DNA of 52,315 bases from an uncultured Hungatella sp. (GTDB lineage: Bacteria > Bacillota > Clostridia > Lachnospirales > Lachnospiraceae), in contig CAJUPP010000016.1 in assembly GCA_910588325.1 (NCBI GenBank), positions 1 through 52,315 on the forward strand, in the 5' to 3' direction. The position numbers were made by a program, and so were the translations under genes. Shown one piece after another: positions 23,892-32,296 of this stretch (positions are counted from its first letter, which is position 1; every line of letters begins with the position of its first letter). A model generated the notes under the pieces. That model saw only the letters and a list, made by a program, of their open reading frames with translations, was not told where the DNA came from and searched no databases.

Positions 23892-24830
23892 CTAACAACT
23901 CCTTTCAAACACGGTATGCATCTCTACCGGATATCCCCGCAGAAATGCCTCCACTTCCATCCGTTTTTTCCCTTCCGGCTGAAGCTCCTTCAAAGAAAGG
24001 GTACCCTTGCCGGTCTTTACATAAATGGCATGTTTGTCTCTGTATACCACTTCCCCACATGTTCCCTCATACTCCTGTTCCAGCACCTGGGCTTTCCAGA
24101 TCTTAAGTGTCTTCTGATCCCATCTGGTATAAGCGCTTGGCCACGGATTCAGCCCACGGATTAACCGCTCGATAGAAACAGCGTCCATGGTCCAGTCAAT
24201 ATCCCCCATGGATTTTCTCAGCATCCTGGCATAGCAGGTATTCTCATCTGTCTGCGGAGTCCGGGTGATGGTTCCGTCCTGGATTTTCGACAGGGTTGAA
24301 AGAATCAGCTGTGCTCCCATAGCGCTTAATTTATCGTGGAGACTTCCGCCTGTCTCGTCAGGACTTAAGACTATGGAGGCCTTTTCCAGCATATCTCCGG
24401 TATCCAGCCCTTCATCCATCATCATGGTGGTAACACCGCTTTCCCTCTCCCCGTCAATGACCGCCCACTGAATCGGAGCCGCCCCCCGGTATCTGGGAAG
24501 CAGGGAGGCATGAATATTGACACAGCCAAAGGCAGGAACCTCCAGCACCTGTCTGGGCAGAAGCTGGCCGAAGGCCACCACCACTATGATATCCGGGTTT
24601 AAATTCTTTAATACCTGAACAAATTCCGGGTCTCTGACCTTTATGGGCTGATACACAGGAATTCCAAGTTCCAGCGCCCGTTCCTTCACCGGAGTCATGA
24701 CAACTGATTTTCCTCTCCCCTTTGGCTTATCCGGCTGGGTTACGGCCCCAATCACCTGATGCCTGCTGCCTGCCAAAGCCTCTAAAACCGGAACCGAAAA
24801 ATTCGGTGTTCCCATAAAAACAATCTGCAT
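23892..24830 (-). CDS. fmt: Methionyl-tRNA formyltransferase
   Basis: The 312-residue enzyme formylates initiator Met-tRNA using 10-formyl-tetrahydrofolate. It shows MQIVFMGTPNFSVPVL, the catalytic NIHASLLPRYRGAAPI (Asn and His) and DTGDML, plus the C-terminal OB-like domain (LNPWPSAYT). It lies 8 bp after def. The folate cofactor is made by Fhs, encoded upstream on the same strand. Confidence 0.97.
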   Translation of the reverse strand: MQIVFMGTPNFSVPVLEALAGSRHQVIGAVTQPDKPKGRGKSVVMTPVKERALELGIPVYQPIKVRDPEFVQVLKNLNPDIIVVVAFGQLLPRQVLEVPAFGCVNIHASLLPRYRGAAPIQWAVIDGERESGVTTMMMDEGLDTGDMLEKASIVLSPDETGGSLHDKLSAMGAQLILSTLSKIQDGTITRTPQTDENTCYARMLRKSMGDIDWTMDAVSIERLIRGLNPWPSAYTRWDQKTLKIWKAQVLEQEYEGTCGEVVYRDKHAIYVKTGKGTLSLKELQPEGKKRMEVEAFLRGYPVEMHTVFERSC

Positions 24831-24838
24831 ACTATCAT

Positions 24839-25312
24839 CTACTCCTCTTCTTCCTCAGCATCCATCAGTTCTCCCTCTATAACAGAAATATAAAGTTCTC
24901 CTTTTAAATGGGCACATTCATGGCAGATGGCTCTGGCCAGCAGATCCTCTGCCTCAAGGACAAATGGATTCATACGCTCGTCGCAGGCTTTCACCTTCAC
25001 CTTGTAAGGTCTGGTAACAATTCCGTATTTGCCTGGGACACTTAAACAGGCCTCCTGGCCGGTCTGACTTCCTTCTTCCTCCAAAATCTCCGGATTGATG
25101 AACACATACTGATTGCCGTCATCCACATCAATAACCACAATCTGTTTTAAAACACCTACCTGGGGGGCAGCCAGTCCCACACCATTGTTCTCATACATCG
25201 TCTCAAACATGTCGTCAATCAGGTCGGTCAGGCGAGGCGTCATCACTTTCACCAGTTTACACGGTTTATATAAAATATCGTCACCAACCACTCTTACTGT
25301 TCGAATTGCCAT
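24839..25312 (-). CDS. def: Peptide deformylase
   Basis: The 157-residue metalloenzyme removes the formyl group from nascent proteins. All three motifs are present: GVGLAAPQVG, EACLSVPG (metal-binding Cys) and HECAHLKG (HExxH). The middle motif has Ala where EGCLS is usual. An acidic tail (DAEEEEE) ends the protein. It sits between priA and fmt, as in most Firmicutes. Confidence 0.96.
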   Translation of the reverse strand: MAIRTVRVVGDDILYKPCKLVKVMTPRLTDLIDDMFETMYENNGVGLAAPQVGVLKQIVVIDVDDGNQYVFINPEILEEEGSQTGQEACLSVPGKYGIVTRPYKVKVKACDERMNPFVLEAEDLLARAICHECAHLKGELYISVIEGELMDAEEEEE

Positions 25313-25340
25313 TTCTCTATTCCCTTCTTTTTCTCATTAT

Positions 25341-27557
25341 TTATGCAAAATCATATTGGATGTTCACATGGGAAAACCAGGGCGCGGCGCGGCTGAAAGA
25401 CTCCAGCTTGTCCTTAATGGTTATTAGTATACCATAGTTTTCCTGTTTCAAGTATAAAATTTTTCTATAGATATCATTAACTTTGTATACCGCCGCCTCT
25501 GCCGGCCCGATAATCTCTACCGGTTTTTCCCAGACGTAAGCAAGAACCTGACTGTGCATCTGTTCCACAGCCTGATTTAACAGATCCTCATCCTTTCCGG
25601 ACATAAGCACAGACAAAAGCTGAGTGACAGGAGGATAATGAAGGGCCTGTCTGTATGCCATTTCTTTGTAATAGAAGCTCTCATAATCCTGACTGGCCGC
25701 GCAGACGATGCTGTAGTGTTCAGGGGTGTAGGTCTGAATAATTACATCCCCTGCCATCTGCCCTCTTCCTGCCCGTCCGGCTGCCTGGGTAAGAAGCTGA
25801 AAGGTACGCTCCCCACAGCGAAAGTCCGAAGAATGCAAAGACAGATCCGCCGCCAAAACCCCTACCAATGTTACATTGGGGAAATCATGTCCTTTTACAA
25901 TCATCTGCGTTCCCACTAAAATATCTGCCTCCCGCTCCGCGAAAGCAGACAAAATTTCCTCATGTCCTCCTTTTTTTGAGGTGGTATCCAGATCCATTCG
26001 AAGGACTCTGGACTGAGGAAACATTTTTTTTGTCATAGTCTCAATCTTTTGAGTCCCAGTGCCAAATCCGGCAATATAAGGGGAACCGCAACAGGGACAT
26101 TTATCCGGAAGGGGAATCTCATACCCACAGTAATGGCACTTCAACCAATTTCCATGGTGAAGAGTCAGTGTCACATCACAGTGAGGGCACTTAAAAGCCT
26201 CCCCGCAGGAACGACAGGAGACAAAGGAAGAATACCCTCTCCGATTTAAAAACAGCATGATCTGCTGGCCGTTTTCCAGCCGATCGTTCATGGCATTTTT
26301 TAAAGCTTCGCTGAAAATGGAGCGGTTTCCATTTTTCAGTTCTTCCCTCAAATCCACCACCTGGACACGGGCCATATGACTGTCCTTTCCAGCCCGTTTT
26401 GTCAGACGGTACAGGCAGTATTCCCTGTGCAGCGCCTTTGTGTACGCCTCCAGGGAGGGTGTCGCAGAGCCGAGAACCAGAGAGGCTTGATTCATTTCGG
26501 CCAGTTTTTCTGCCGTCTCCCTGGCATGATATCTGGGAGACAATTCACTTTTGTAGGCACTTTCATGCTCCTCATCGATGATAATCAGTCCAAGAGACGG
26601 AAAGGGCGTAAACAGAGCTGACCGCGGGCCAATCATGATTTTTACCTCTGCCGCCCTGGCACGTTCAAACTGATCGTACCGCTCTCCGGCTGACATCCTG
26701 GAGTTTATGATAGACACCATGGAACCAAATCTGCGGTAAAAACGAAGAACCGTTTGATATGTCAGGGCAATCTCAGGAATCAGCACAATCACCTGCTTTT
26801 CCCGGTTCAGCACATGGTTTATCATCTCCAGATAGACCTCGGTCTTTCCGCTTCCGGTGACACCATAGATCAAAGTTGTCTTTCGGATTCCTCTTTCATA
26901 TCTGTCAACAAAATCGTGGACAACGGCCGACTGCTCACTGTTTAGCTTCACCGAAGTTTTCTGAAGAGTTCCGTGGACTTCAGGATTCCTGTATATGGTC
27001 TCTGATTCCAGGGAAATTATCTGTTTTTCAATCATAGGCTTTATGGAAGCCATGGTCAGATTCATCTGGCCGGCGGCTACAGAATAAGGAATCACCGGCG
27101 TGTCCAGGAATGCCTTCAAAAGACGTTCCCTGGCCTTATATCCCTTTTTTTCGGACTCCGAAACTGCCGCCTTCAATTCGGCTTCACCTATGCGGCAGAC
27201 CAGGAAACGGTTTTCCTTCTGTCTGACCTTCTGCTTCACAGGGAGAACGGTTTTCAACGCCTGATTCATGGTAGAACCGTACCGTTCCTTCATCCACCAG
27301 GCCAGCCGAATCAATTTTGATTCGGCGCTTATGCTTCCTGTCACCACTCCGATAACCTCTTTGATACGGGTTTCGTCATACTCCGCCTGGTCTGTAAGTT
27401 CCACTACATACCCTTTTCTCTCATGATTTCCCTTGCCGAAAGGAATCCTTACCTGGACTCCCACCTGAATTTCGTCACGGAGAGCATCTGGAATTTGATA
27501 CTGGAAGGCTTTGTCTACCTTCTCATGAGAAATGTCAATGATAACGTTGGCGTACAT
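25341..27557 (-). CDS. priA: Primosomal protein N' (PriA helicase)
   Basis: The 738-residue replication-restart helicase has an N-terminal DNA-binding domain (MYANVIIDIS, QVRIPFGKGNHERKGYVV), Walker A GVTGSGKTEVYL, DEEH, and paired zinc cysteines (SCRSCGEAFKCPHCDVTL, CHYCGYEIPLPDKCPCCGS) inserted in the second helicase lobe. It loads DnaB-type helicase at stalled forks. The start lies inside murF with a 23-bp overlap and TTAGGAG upstream. Confidence 0.96.
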   Translation of the reverse strand: MYANVIIDISHEKVDKAFQYQIPDALRDEIQVGVQVRIPFGKGNHERKGYVVELTDQAEYDETRIKEVIGVVTGSISAESKLIRLAWWMKERYGSTMNQALKTVLPVKQKVRQKENRFLVCRIGEAELKAAVSESEKKGYKARERLLKAFLDTPVIPYSVAAGQMNLTMASIKPMIEKQIISLESETIYRNPEVHGTLQKTSVKLNSEQSAVVHDFVDRYERGIRKTTLIYGVTGSGKTEVYLEMINHVLNREKQVIVLIPEIALTYQTVLRFYRRFGSMVSIINSRMSAGERYDQFERARAAEVKIMIGPRSALFTPFPSLGLIIIDEEHESAYKSELSPRYHARETAEKLAEMNQASLVLGSATPSLEAYTKALHREYCLYRLTKRAGKDSHMARVQVVDLREELKNGNRSIFSEALKNAMNDRLENGQQIMLFLNRRGYSSFVSCRSCGEAFKCPHCDVTLTLHHGNWLKCHYCGYEIPLPDKCPCCGSPYIAGFGTGTQKIETMTKKMFPQSRVLRMDLDTTSKKGGHEEILSAFAEREADILVGTQMIVKGHDFPNVTLVGVLAADLSLHSSDFRCGERTFQLLTQAAGRAGRGQMAGDVIIQTYTPEHYSIVCAASQDYESFYYKEMAYRQALHYPPVTQLLSVLMSGKDEDLLNQAVEQMHSQVLAYVWEKPVEIIGPAEAAVYKVNDIYRKILYLKQENYGILITIKDKLESFSRAAPWFSHVNIQYDFA

Positions 27558-28941
27558 ATTCTGCCACTTCTCCTAATTTCATGCTGTTGGAACCCTTTAG
27601 CAAGATAAAGTCTTTTGGCTGCAAGTTGTCTAAAAGCCACTGTTTCAATTCTTCTTTCTGCCCTTCTGAAAACGAAAATGTCTCTAAGTCGGAATTGGAT
27701 TGTAGTGCTCCTGTCTTAATCTCTTTCGCCAATTCCCCATAGACAATCAAAAGATCAACCGGTTTTTTCCCTAAATATTCTCCAACCTGACGATGGTACC
27801 GTTCTGCCTCTGCTCCCAGTTCCTTCATGTCTGCCAGTACGGCAATGCGTCTGCCGGCGTCCTGTCTGGATGCCAGAATATCAACGGCTCCGTTTACCGA
27901 AACGGGACTGGCGTTGTAAGTATCATCAATCATTACCATCTGATTTCTCAAATAATAGATTTGCTGGCGGTTTTTTACCCCTTCAAAAAGTTCCAGCTGT
28001 CTGGCGGCAGCCTCCAAAGGCACATGCATATGATCGGCAACCGCAAGAGCCGCCATAGCATTCAATACCTGGTGTGCCCCCAGGATATGAAGCCCTACGG
28101 ATATTCGGCTGTTCCCACACACAGCTGTAAACCTGGGGTAACCATTTTCCAGCCGGATCTCTTCTGCACGGTACCAGCTGTTTTCTCCAGTTCCGTAATA
28201 AACCGTGCCACAGCCTTCCTTTGCTGCCACCCGTTTCAAAAGTGGGTCATCACCATTTAAGAACAAGATTCCTCCCGTCTTAAGTCCGTCCTGAATGGTT
28301 AACTTCTCCTGAAGAATTTTCTCCTTGGAACCAAGCTGTTCAATGTGAGCCACACCGATATTGGTAATCACTGCCATGTCAATTCGGGCAATCCGGGCAA
28401 TTACCGTCAGTTCTCCCGGTTCACTCATACCCAGTTCAATCACCCCAGCCTGATCCTGACCGCCGATTTCTGTCAGCGTCATGGGAACTCCCACCTGACT
28501 ATTGTGATTTCCTGGTGTCTTGTACACCCGATATCCGGCAGAAAGCGCCGCCGCAATCATCTCCCGGGTAGTTGTCTTCCCTACGCTGCCGGTAACTCCC
28601 ACCAGAGGAAGGGTCAAACGATTCCTGTAGTAGCTTCCGATGGCTTGAAGTGCATCCTTTGTGTCATCCACTTGAATAATGGCTTTGTCATCCGCCGCAG
28701 CAATGGTCCAGGAGGCTTTCAATGGTCTGCTGGACAAAACCGCCTGTGCTCCCCGCTTAACAAATACTTCTTCTATATAGTTGTGAGCATCTGTATGCTC
28801 TCCGATTAGAGGAACAAATAAATCTCCTGGTTTTACCTTTCTGGAATCAATGGCAATACCTGTCACTGCCGCGTTCCCATCTCCCCACAGCAATGTACCG
28901 CGGCTGGCTGTTACCAAATCATTTACCGTTATTCCTTCCAT
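27535..28941 (-). CDS. murF: UDP-MurNAc-tripeptide-D-Ala-D-Ala ligase
   Basis: The 468-residue Mur ligase adds D-Ala-D-Ala to the UDP-MurNAc-tripeptide. It has the N-terminal UDP-binding domain (GIAIDSRKVKPGDLFV), the ATP motif GVTGSVGKTTT, and NHNSQVGVP and DDTYNASP, all typical of MurF. The ATG at 28941 matches the usual N-terminus (MEGITVNDLVTA). An upstream TTG at 28986 is possible; the nearest Shine-Dalgarno-like sequence is about 30 bp from the ATG and a small inverted repeat lies between. It follows murE by 75 bp and overlaps priA. Confidence 0.93.
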   Translation of the reverse strand: MEGITVNDLVTASRGTLLWGDGNAAVTGIAIDSRKVKPGDLFVPLIGEHTDAHNYIEEVFVKRGAQAVLSSRPLKASWTIAAADDKAIIQVDDTKDALQAIGSYYRNRLTLPLVGVTGSVGKTTTREMIAAALSAGYRVYKTPGNHNSQVGVPMTLTEIGGQDQAGVIELGMSEPGELTVIARIARIDMAVITNIGVAHIEQLGSKEKILQEKLTIQDGLKTGGILFLNGDDPLLKRVAAKEGCGTVYYGTGENSWYRAEEIRLENGYPRFTAVCGNSRISVGLHILGAHQVLNAMAALAVADHMHVPLEAAARQLELFEGVKNRQQIYYLRNQMVMIDDTYNASPVSVNGAVDILASRQDAGRRIAVLADMKELGAEAERYHRQVGEYLGKKPVDLLIVYGELAKEIKTGALQSNSDLETFSFSEGQKEELKQWLLDNLQPKDFILLKGSNSMKLGEVAEYVRQRYH

Positions 28942-29016
28942 GGCCACGTCGAGTAGACATTGTCTCGACTTGTCACTTCCTTTCAACTGTTATTTTTGTG
29001 ATGAGAGGTCATCTAA

Positions 29017-30549
29017 TCATCCTTCCAGCTTTTGAATCACTTCCTCGATAACCTGACGGTCCAAAAACGGATACCGGACCCCCTCAATCTCCTGATAATC
29101 CTCATGCCCCTTACCAATCACCGCAATCATATCCCCCGGCCTGGCATGGACAATACTATATTCAATGGCTTCCCTCCGATCCGGAATTTCAATAAATTTT
29201 CCTCCTGTCTTCTCGATACTGCTTCGGATATCCAAAAGTATATCCTCCACTTTCTCAAACCGGGAATTATCCGCCGTCAAAATACAGAGATCCGCCAGTT
29301 TTCCGCCGATTTCACCCATAGAATACCTGCGTTCTTTCGAACGGTTTCCCCCACACCCAAAGACACAAACCAGCCTTTTGGGATGATAATCCCGCAGAGT
29401 CAAAAGCAAACTTTCCATACTGACCGCATTATGGGCATAATCAACAATCACTGTACATCGCCTGGAAGTATGTACAATCTCCATCCGACCATTGACATAC
29501 AGATGTTCCAATCCATGGCAGATACTTTCCCTGGGTAAATCCAAAAAACTGCATACAGACACTGCCGCCAAAGCATTATAAACATTAAATTTCCCTGGAA
29601 TATTCATCCGCACTTCCAGTGGTTTTCCCTGCCCGGCCATCTGCCTTCCAAGGCGCAAACCATCGTTTATCTCAACCTTAAAATCCACTCCCACAAAATC
29701 AGGCTGCGATACATACTGAATATTTCCTGCTGAAAAATCCGCCTTCGACTCCAGTCCAAACGTATATATATTCGATTTGTTGGAATCCGCCACCTGCTTC
29801 ATGATTTCTTCAAAATGCTCATCATCCAGATTCACAATCCCTGTCTTACACTGATTCAAAAGCTGAGACTTATAATATAGGTATTCCTCAAAATCTCCAT
29901 GCTCATCCGGCCCGATGTGATCCCTGGAAATATTGGTAAACAGACCATAGTCAAACATAATCCCGTCCACCCGGTGCATCTTAAGCCCCTGGGACGAAAC
30001 CTCCATAATCATATACTGGCAGTCTTCCTCCACCATCTGAGCAAAATACTTATGGAGAACATAAGACTCTGGTGTAGTATTCCTTGTAGGATATGTTTTA
30101 TCCCCAATCACCACACCGGCAGTCCCAATGAGCCCCACCTTCTTCCCGGCAGCCTCCAAAACCGCTTTTATCATATAAGTCGTGGTAGTCTTTCCCTTTG
30201 TCCCCGTAATCCCGATACACACCATCTTCCCTGCAGGATACCCAAACCTTGCCGCCGATAAATACGCCAAGGCCTGTCTGGAACTCTTAGCCCAAATGAC
30301 AAGCGCCTCCTTTGGAATCATGTTCCGCTCTTCCTCTGACAGTGCTCTCTCTATTACCAGGGCTCTGCATCCTGAAGCCGTCACCTGCCCAATAAACCGG
30401 TGGGAATCCACCTTACTTCCAGTCATGCACACAAAAACGCACCCTGGTCCTGCTTTCCTGGAATCGTATATTACCTCATCCACATCCAATTCCGGATTAC
30501 CCTGAATCACCTTATACTCTAAGCCTTTAAAGCATGCAGAAATTTTCAT
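29017..30549 (-). CDS. murE: UDP-MurNAc-tripeptide synthetase
   Basis: The 510-residue Mur ligase adds the third stem residue. It has GITGTKGKTTTTYMI, the carbamylated-lysine region and FGCGGNRSKERR. The amino-acid selectivity motif reads DNSR; DNPR marks the meso-diaminopimelate enzymes, so mDAP is the likely substrate although Pro is replaced by Ser. GGAGGTTAGGA precedes the ATG. It lies between fhs and murF. Confidence 0.94.
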   Translation of the reverse strand: MKISACFKGLEYKVIQGNPELDVDEVIYDSRKAGPGCVFVCMTGSKVDSHRFIGQVTASGCRALVIERALSEEERNMIPKEALVIWAKSSRQALAYLSAARFGYPAGKMVCIGITGTKGKTTTTYMIKAVLEAAGKKVGLIGTAGVVIGDKTYPTRNTTPESYVLHKYFAQMVEEDCQYMIMEVSSQGLKMHRVDGIMFDYGLFTNISRDHIGPDEHGDFEEYLYYKSQLLNQCKTGIVNLDDEHFEEIMKQVADSNKSNIYTFGLESKADFSAGNIQYVSQPDFVGVDFKVEINDGLRLGRQMAGQGKPLEVRMNIPGKFNVYNALAAVSVCSFLDLPRESICHGLEHLYVNGRMEIVHTSRRCTVIVDYAHNAVSMESLLLTLRDYHPKRLVCVFGCGGNRSKERRYSMGEIGGKLADLCILTADNSRFEKVEDILLDIRSSIEKTGGKFIEIPDRREAIEYSIVHARPGDMIAVIGKGHEDYQEIEGVRYPFLDRQVIEEVIQKLEG

Positions 30550-30575
30550 TCCTAACCTCCCGAACAGGCAATATT

Positions 30576-32246
30576 TTAGAACAGCCCCGTAATCCTCCCA
30601 TGCTCATCCACATCAATATTATCCGCTGCCGGCTTTTTGGGCAGCCCCGGCATGGTCATAATTGCTCCGGTAATCACAACCACAAATCCGGCCCCAGCCG
30701 AAACATACACATCCCTCACATTAATCACAAAACCCTTTGGCCTTCCAAGTTTGGTCTGGTCATCTGACAAAGAATACTGTGTTTTCGCCATGCAAACAGG
30801 CAGATTACCGAATCCCATCTGCTCAATTCTGGCCATAGCTTTGGCAGCCGCCGGAGCATACGCCACTCCGTCTGCCCCATAGATTTCCTTCGCTATCGTA
30901 GCAACCTTATCCTTCAGACTCATCTCATCCTGATAGAGGGGGTGATAATGGCTTTCCTTTGTCTCCAAAGTTTCAATCACCTTCTGTGCTAAAGCCTCTC
31001 CGCCTTCTCCGCCTTTGCCCCAAACCTGGGATAAGGCAAATTCGCATCCTCTGTCCTCACAGAATTTCTTTACAAACTGATACTCCGCCTCTGTATCCGT
31101 CACAAAAGAATTAAGGGTTACAACCACCGGAACATCATATTTCTGTATATTCTCGATGTGCTTCTCAAGATTCACAATCCCTGCCTTCAGCGCATCAAGA
31201 TTTTCTGTCCCCAGCTCATTTTTCGGCACACCACCGTTATACTTCAGGGCTCTGACAGTTGCCACCAAAACCACTGCATCCGGTTTCAGCCCGGCTTTCC
31301 TGCATTTGATATCCAAAAACTTTTCCGCACCCAGATCCGCGCCAAATCCGGCCTCTGTCACCACAATATCCGCCAGCTTTAAAGCAGTCCTGGTTGCCCT
31401 CACACTGTTGCATCCATGGGCAATATTGGCAAACGGCCCGCCATGAACCAAAGCTCCCGTATGCTCCAGAGTCTGAATTATATTGGGCTTTACTGCATCT
31501 TTTAAGAGGGCCGCCATAGCTCCCACTGCATTTAAATCCCCGGCCGTCACCGGCTCTCCTTCATAATTATATGCCACAATAATTCTTCCAAGACGTTCTT
31601 TTAGATCTTCCATATCATTAGCCAGACACAGAATTGCCATGATTTCAGAAGCCACGGTGATCACAAAATGGTCTTCTCTCACAAATCCGTCTGCCTTAGC
31701 TCCCAAACCGACCACAATATTGCGCAGAGACCTGTCATTGATATCCAGGCACCGTTTCCACAGGATCTGCCTGGTATCAATTCCAAGTGCATTGCCCTGA
31801 TGAATATGATTGTCCAAAAGAGCAGCCAAAAGATTGTTGGCAGCTGTAATGGCATGGAAATCACCTGTAAAATGCAGGTTTAAATCCTCCATGGGAACCA
31901 CCTGGGCATAACCGCCTCCTGCTGCCCCTCCTTTGATTCCAAAGCACGGTCCTAAAGAGGGTTCCCTGAGTGCAATCAATGTCTTTTTTCCAAGGCGCTT
32001 CAATGCATCTCCTAATCCTACGCTGGTTGTAGTCTTTCCTTCTCCCGCCGGTGTTGGATTGATGGCAGTTACCAGAATCAGTTTTCCGTCCGGACGCTCC
32101 TTCACCTGCTCCCACAGTTCATCCGTCAGCTTGGCCTTATATTTGCCATAGAACTCCAGTTCATCCTCTCCGATCCCATAAGAAGCAGCAACATCCTTGA
32201 TGGGAAGCATCTGTGCTTCCTGTGCAATCTGAATATCAGTCTTCAT
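30576..32246 (-). CDS. fhs: Formate-tetrahydrofolate ligase
   Basis: The 556-residue enzyme makes 10-formyltetrahydrofolate from formate, ATP and THF; it serves one-carbon metabolism and the acetyl-CoA pathway in acetogens. The ATP motif TPAGEGKTTTSVGL is present, with EPSLGPCFGIKGGAAGGGYAQ and the full-length C-terminus. The ATG at 32246 follows AAAAGGAGG; an in-frame ATG at 32276 lies before that site. It is placed between ftsK and murE, and its product could feed Fmt further down the same run. Confidence 0.97.
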   Translation of the reverse strand: MKTDIQIAQEAQMLPIKDVAASYGIGEDELEFYGKYKAKLTDELWEQVKERPDGKLILVTAINPTPAGEGKTTTSVGLGDALKRLGKKTLIALREPSLGPCFGIKGGAAGGGYAQVVPMEDLNLHFTGDFHAITAANNLLAALLDNHIHQGNALGIDTRQILWKRCLDINDRSLRNIVVGLGAKADGFVREDHFVITVASEIMAILCLANDMEDLKERLGRIIVAYNYEGEPVTAGDLNAVGAMAALLKDAVKPNIIQTLEHTGALVHGGPFANIAHGCNSVRATRTALKLADIVVTEAGFGADLGAEKFLDIKCRKAGLKPDAVVLVATVRALKYNGGVPKNELGTENLDALKAGIVNLEKHIENIQKYDVPVVVTLNSFVTDTEAEYQFVKKFCEDRGCEFALSQVWGKGGEGGEALAQKVIETLETKESHYHPLYQDEMSLKDKVATIAKEIYGADGVAYAPAAAKAMARIEQMGFGNLPVCMAKTQYSLSDDQTKLGRPKGFVINVRDVYVSAGAGFVVVITGAIMTMPGLPKKPAADNIDVDEHGRITGLF

Positions 32247-32296
32247 AAATTTGATCCTCCTTTTTTGGATATACAAAACACCAGTGCAACGATATA

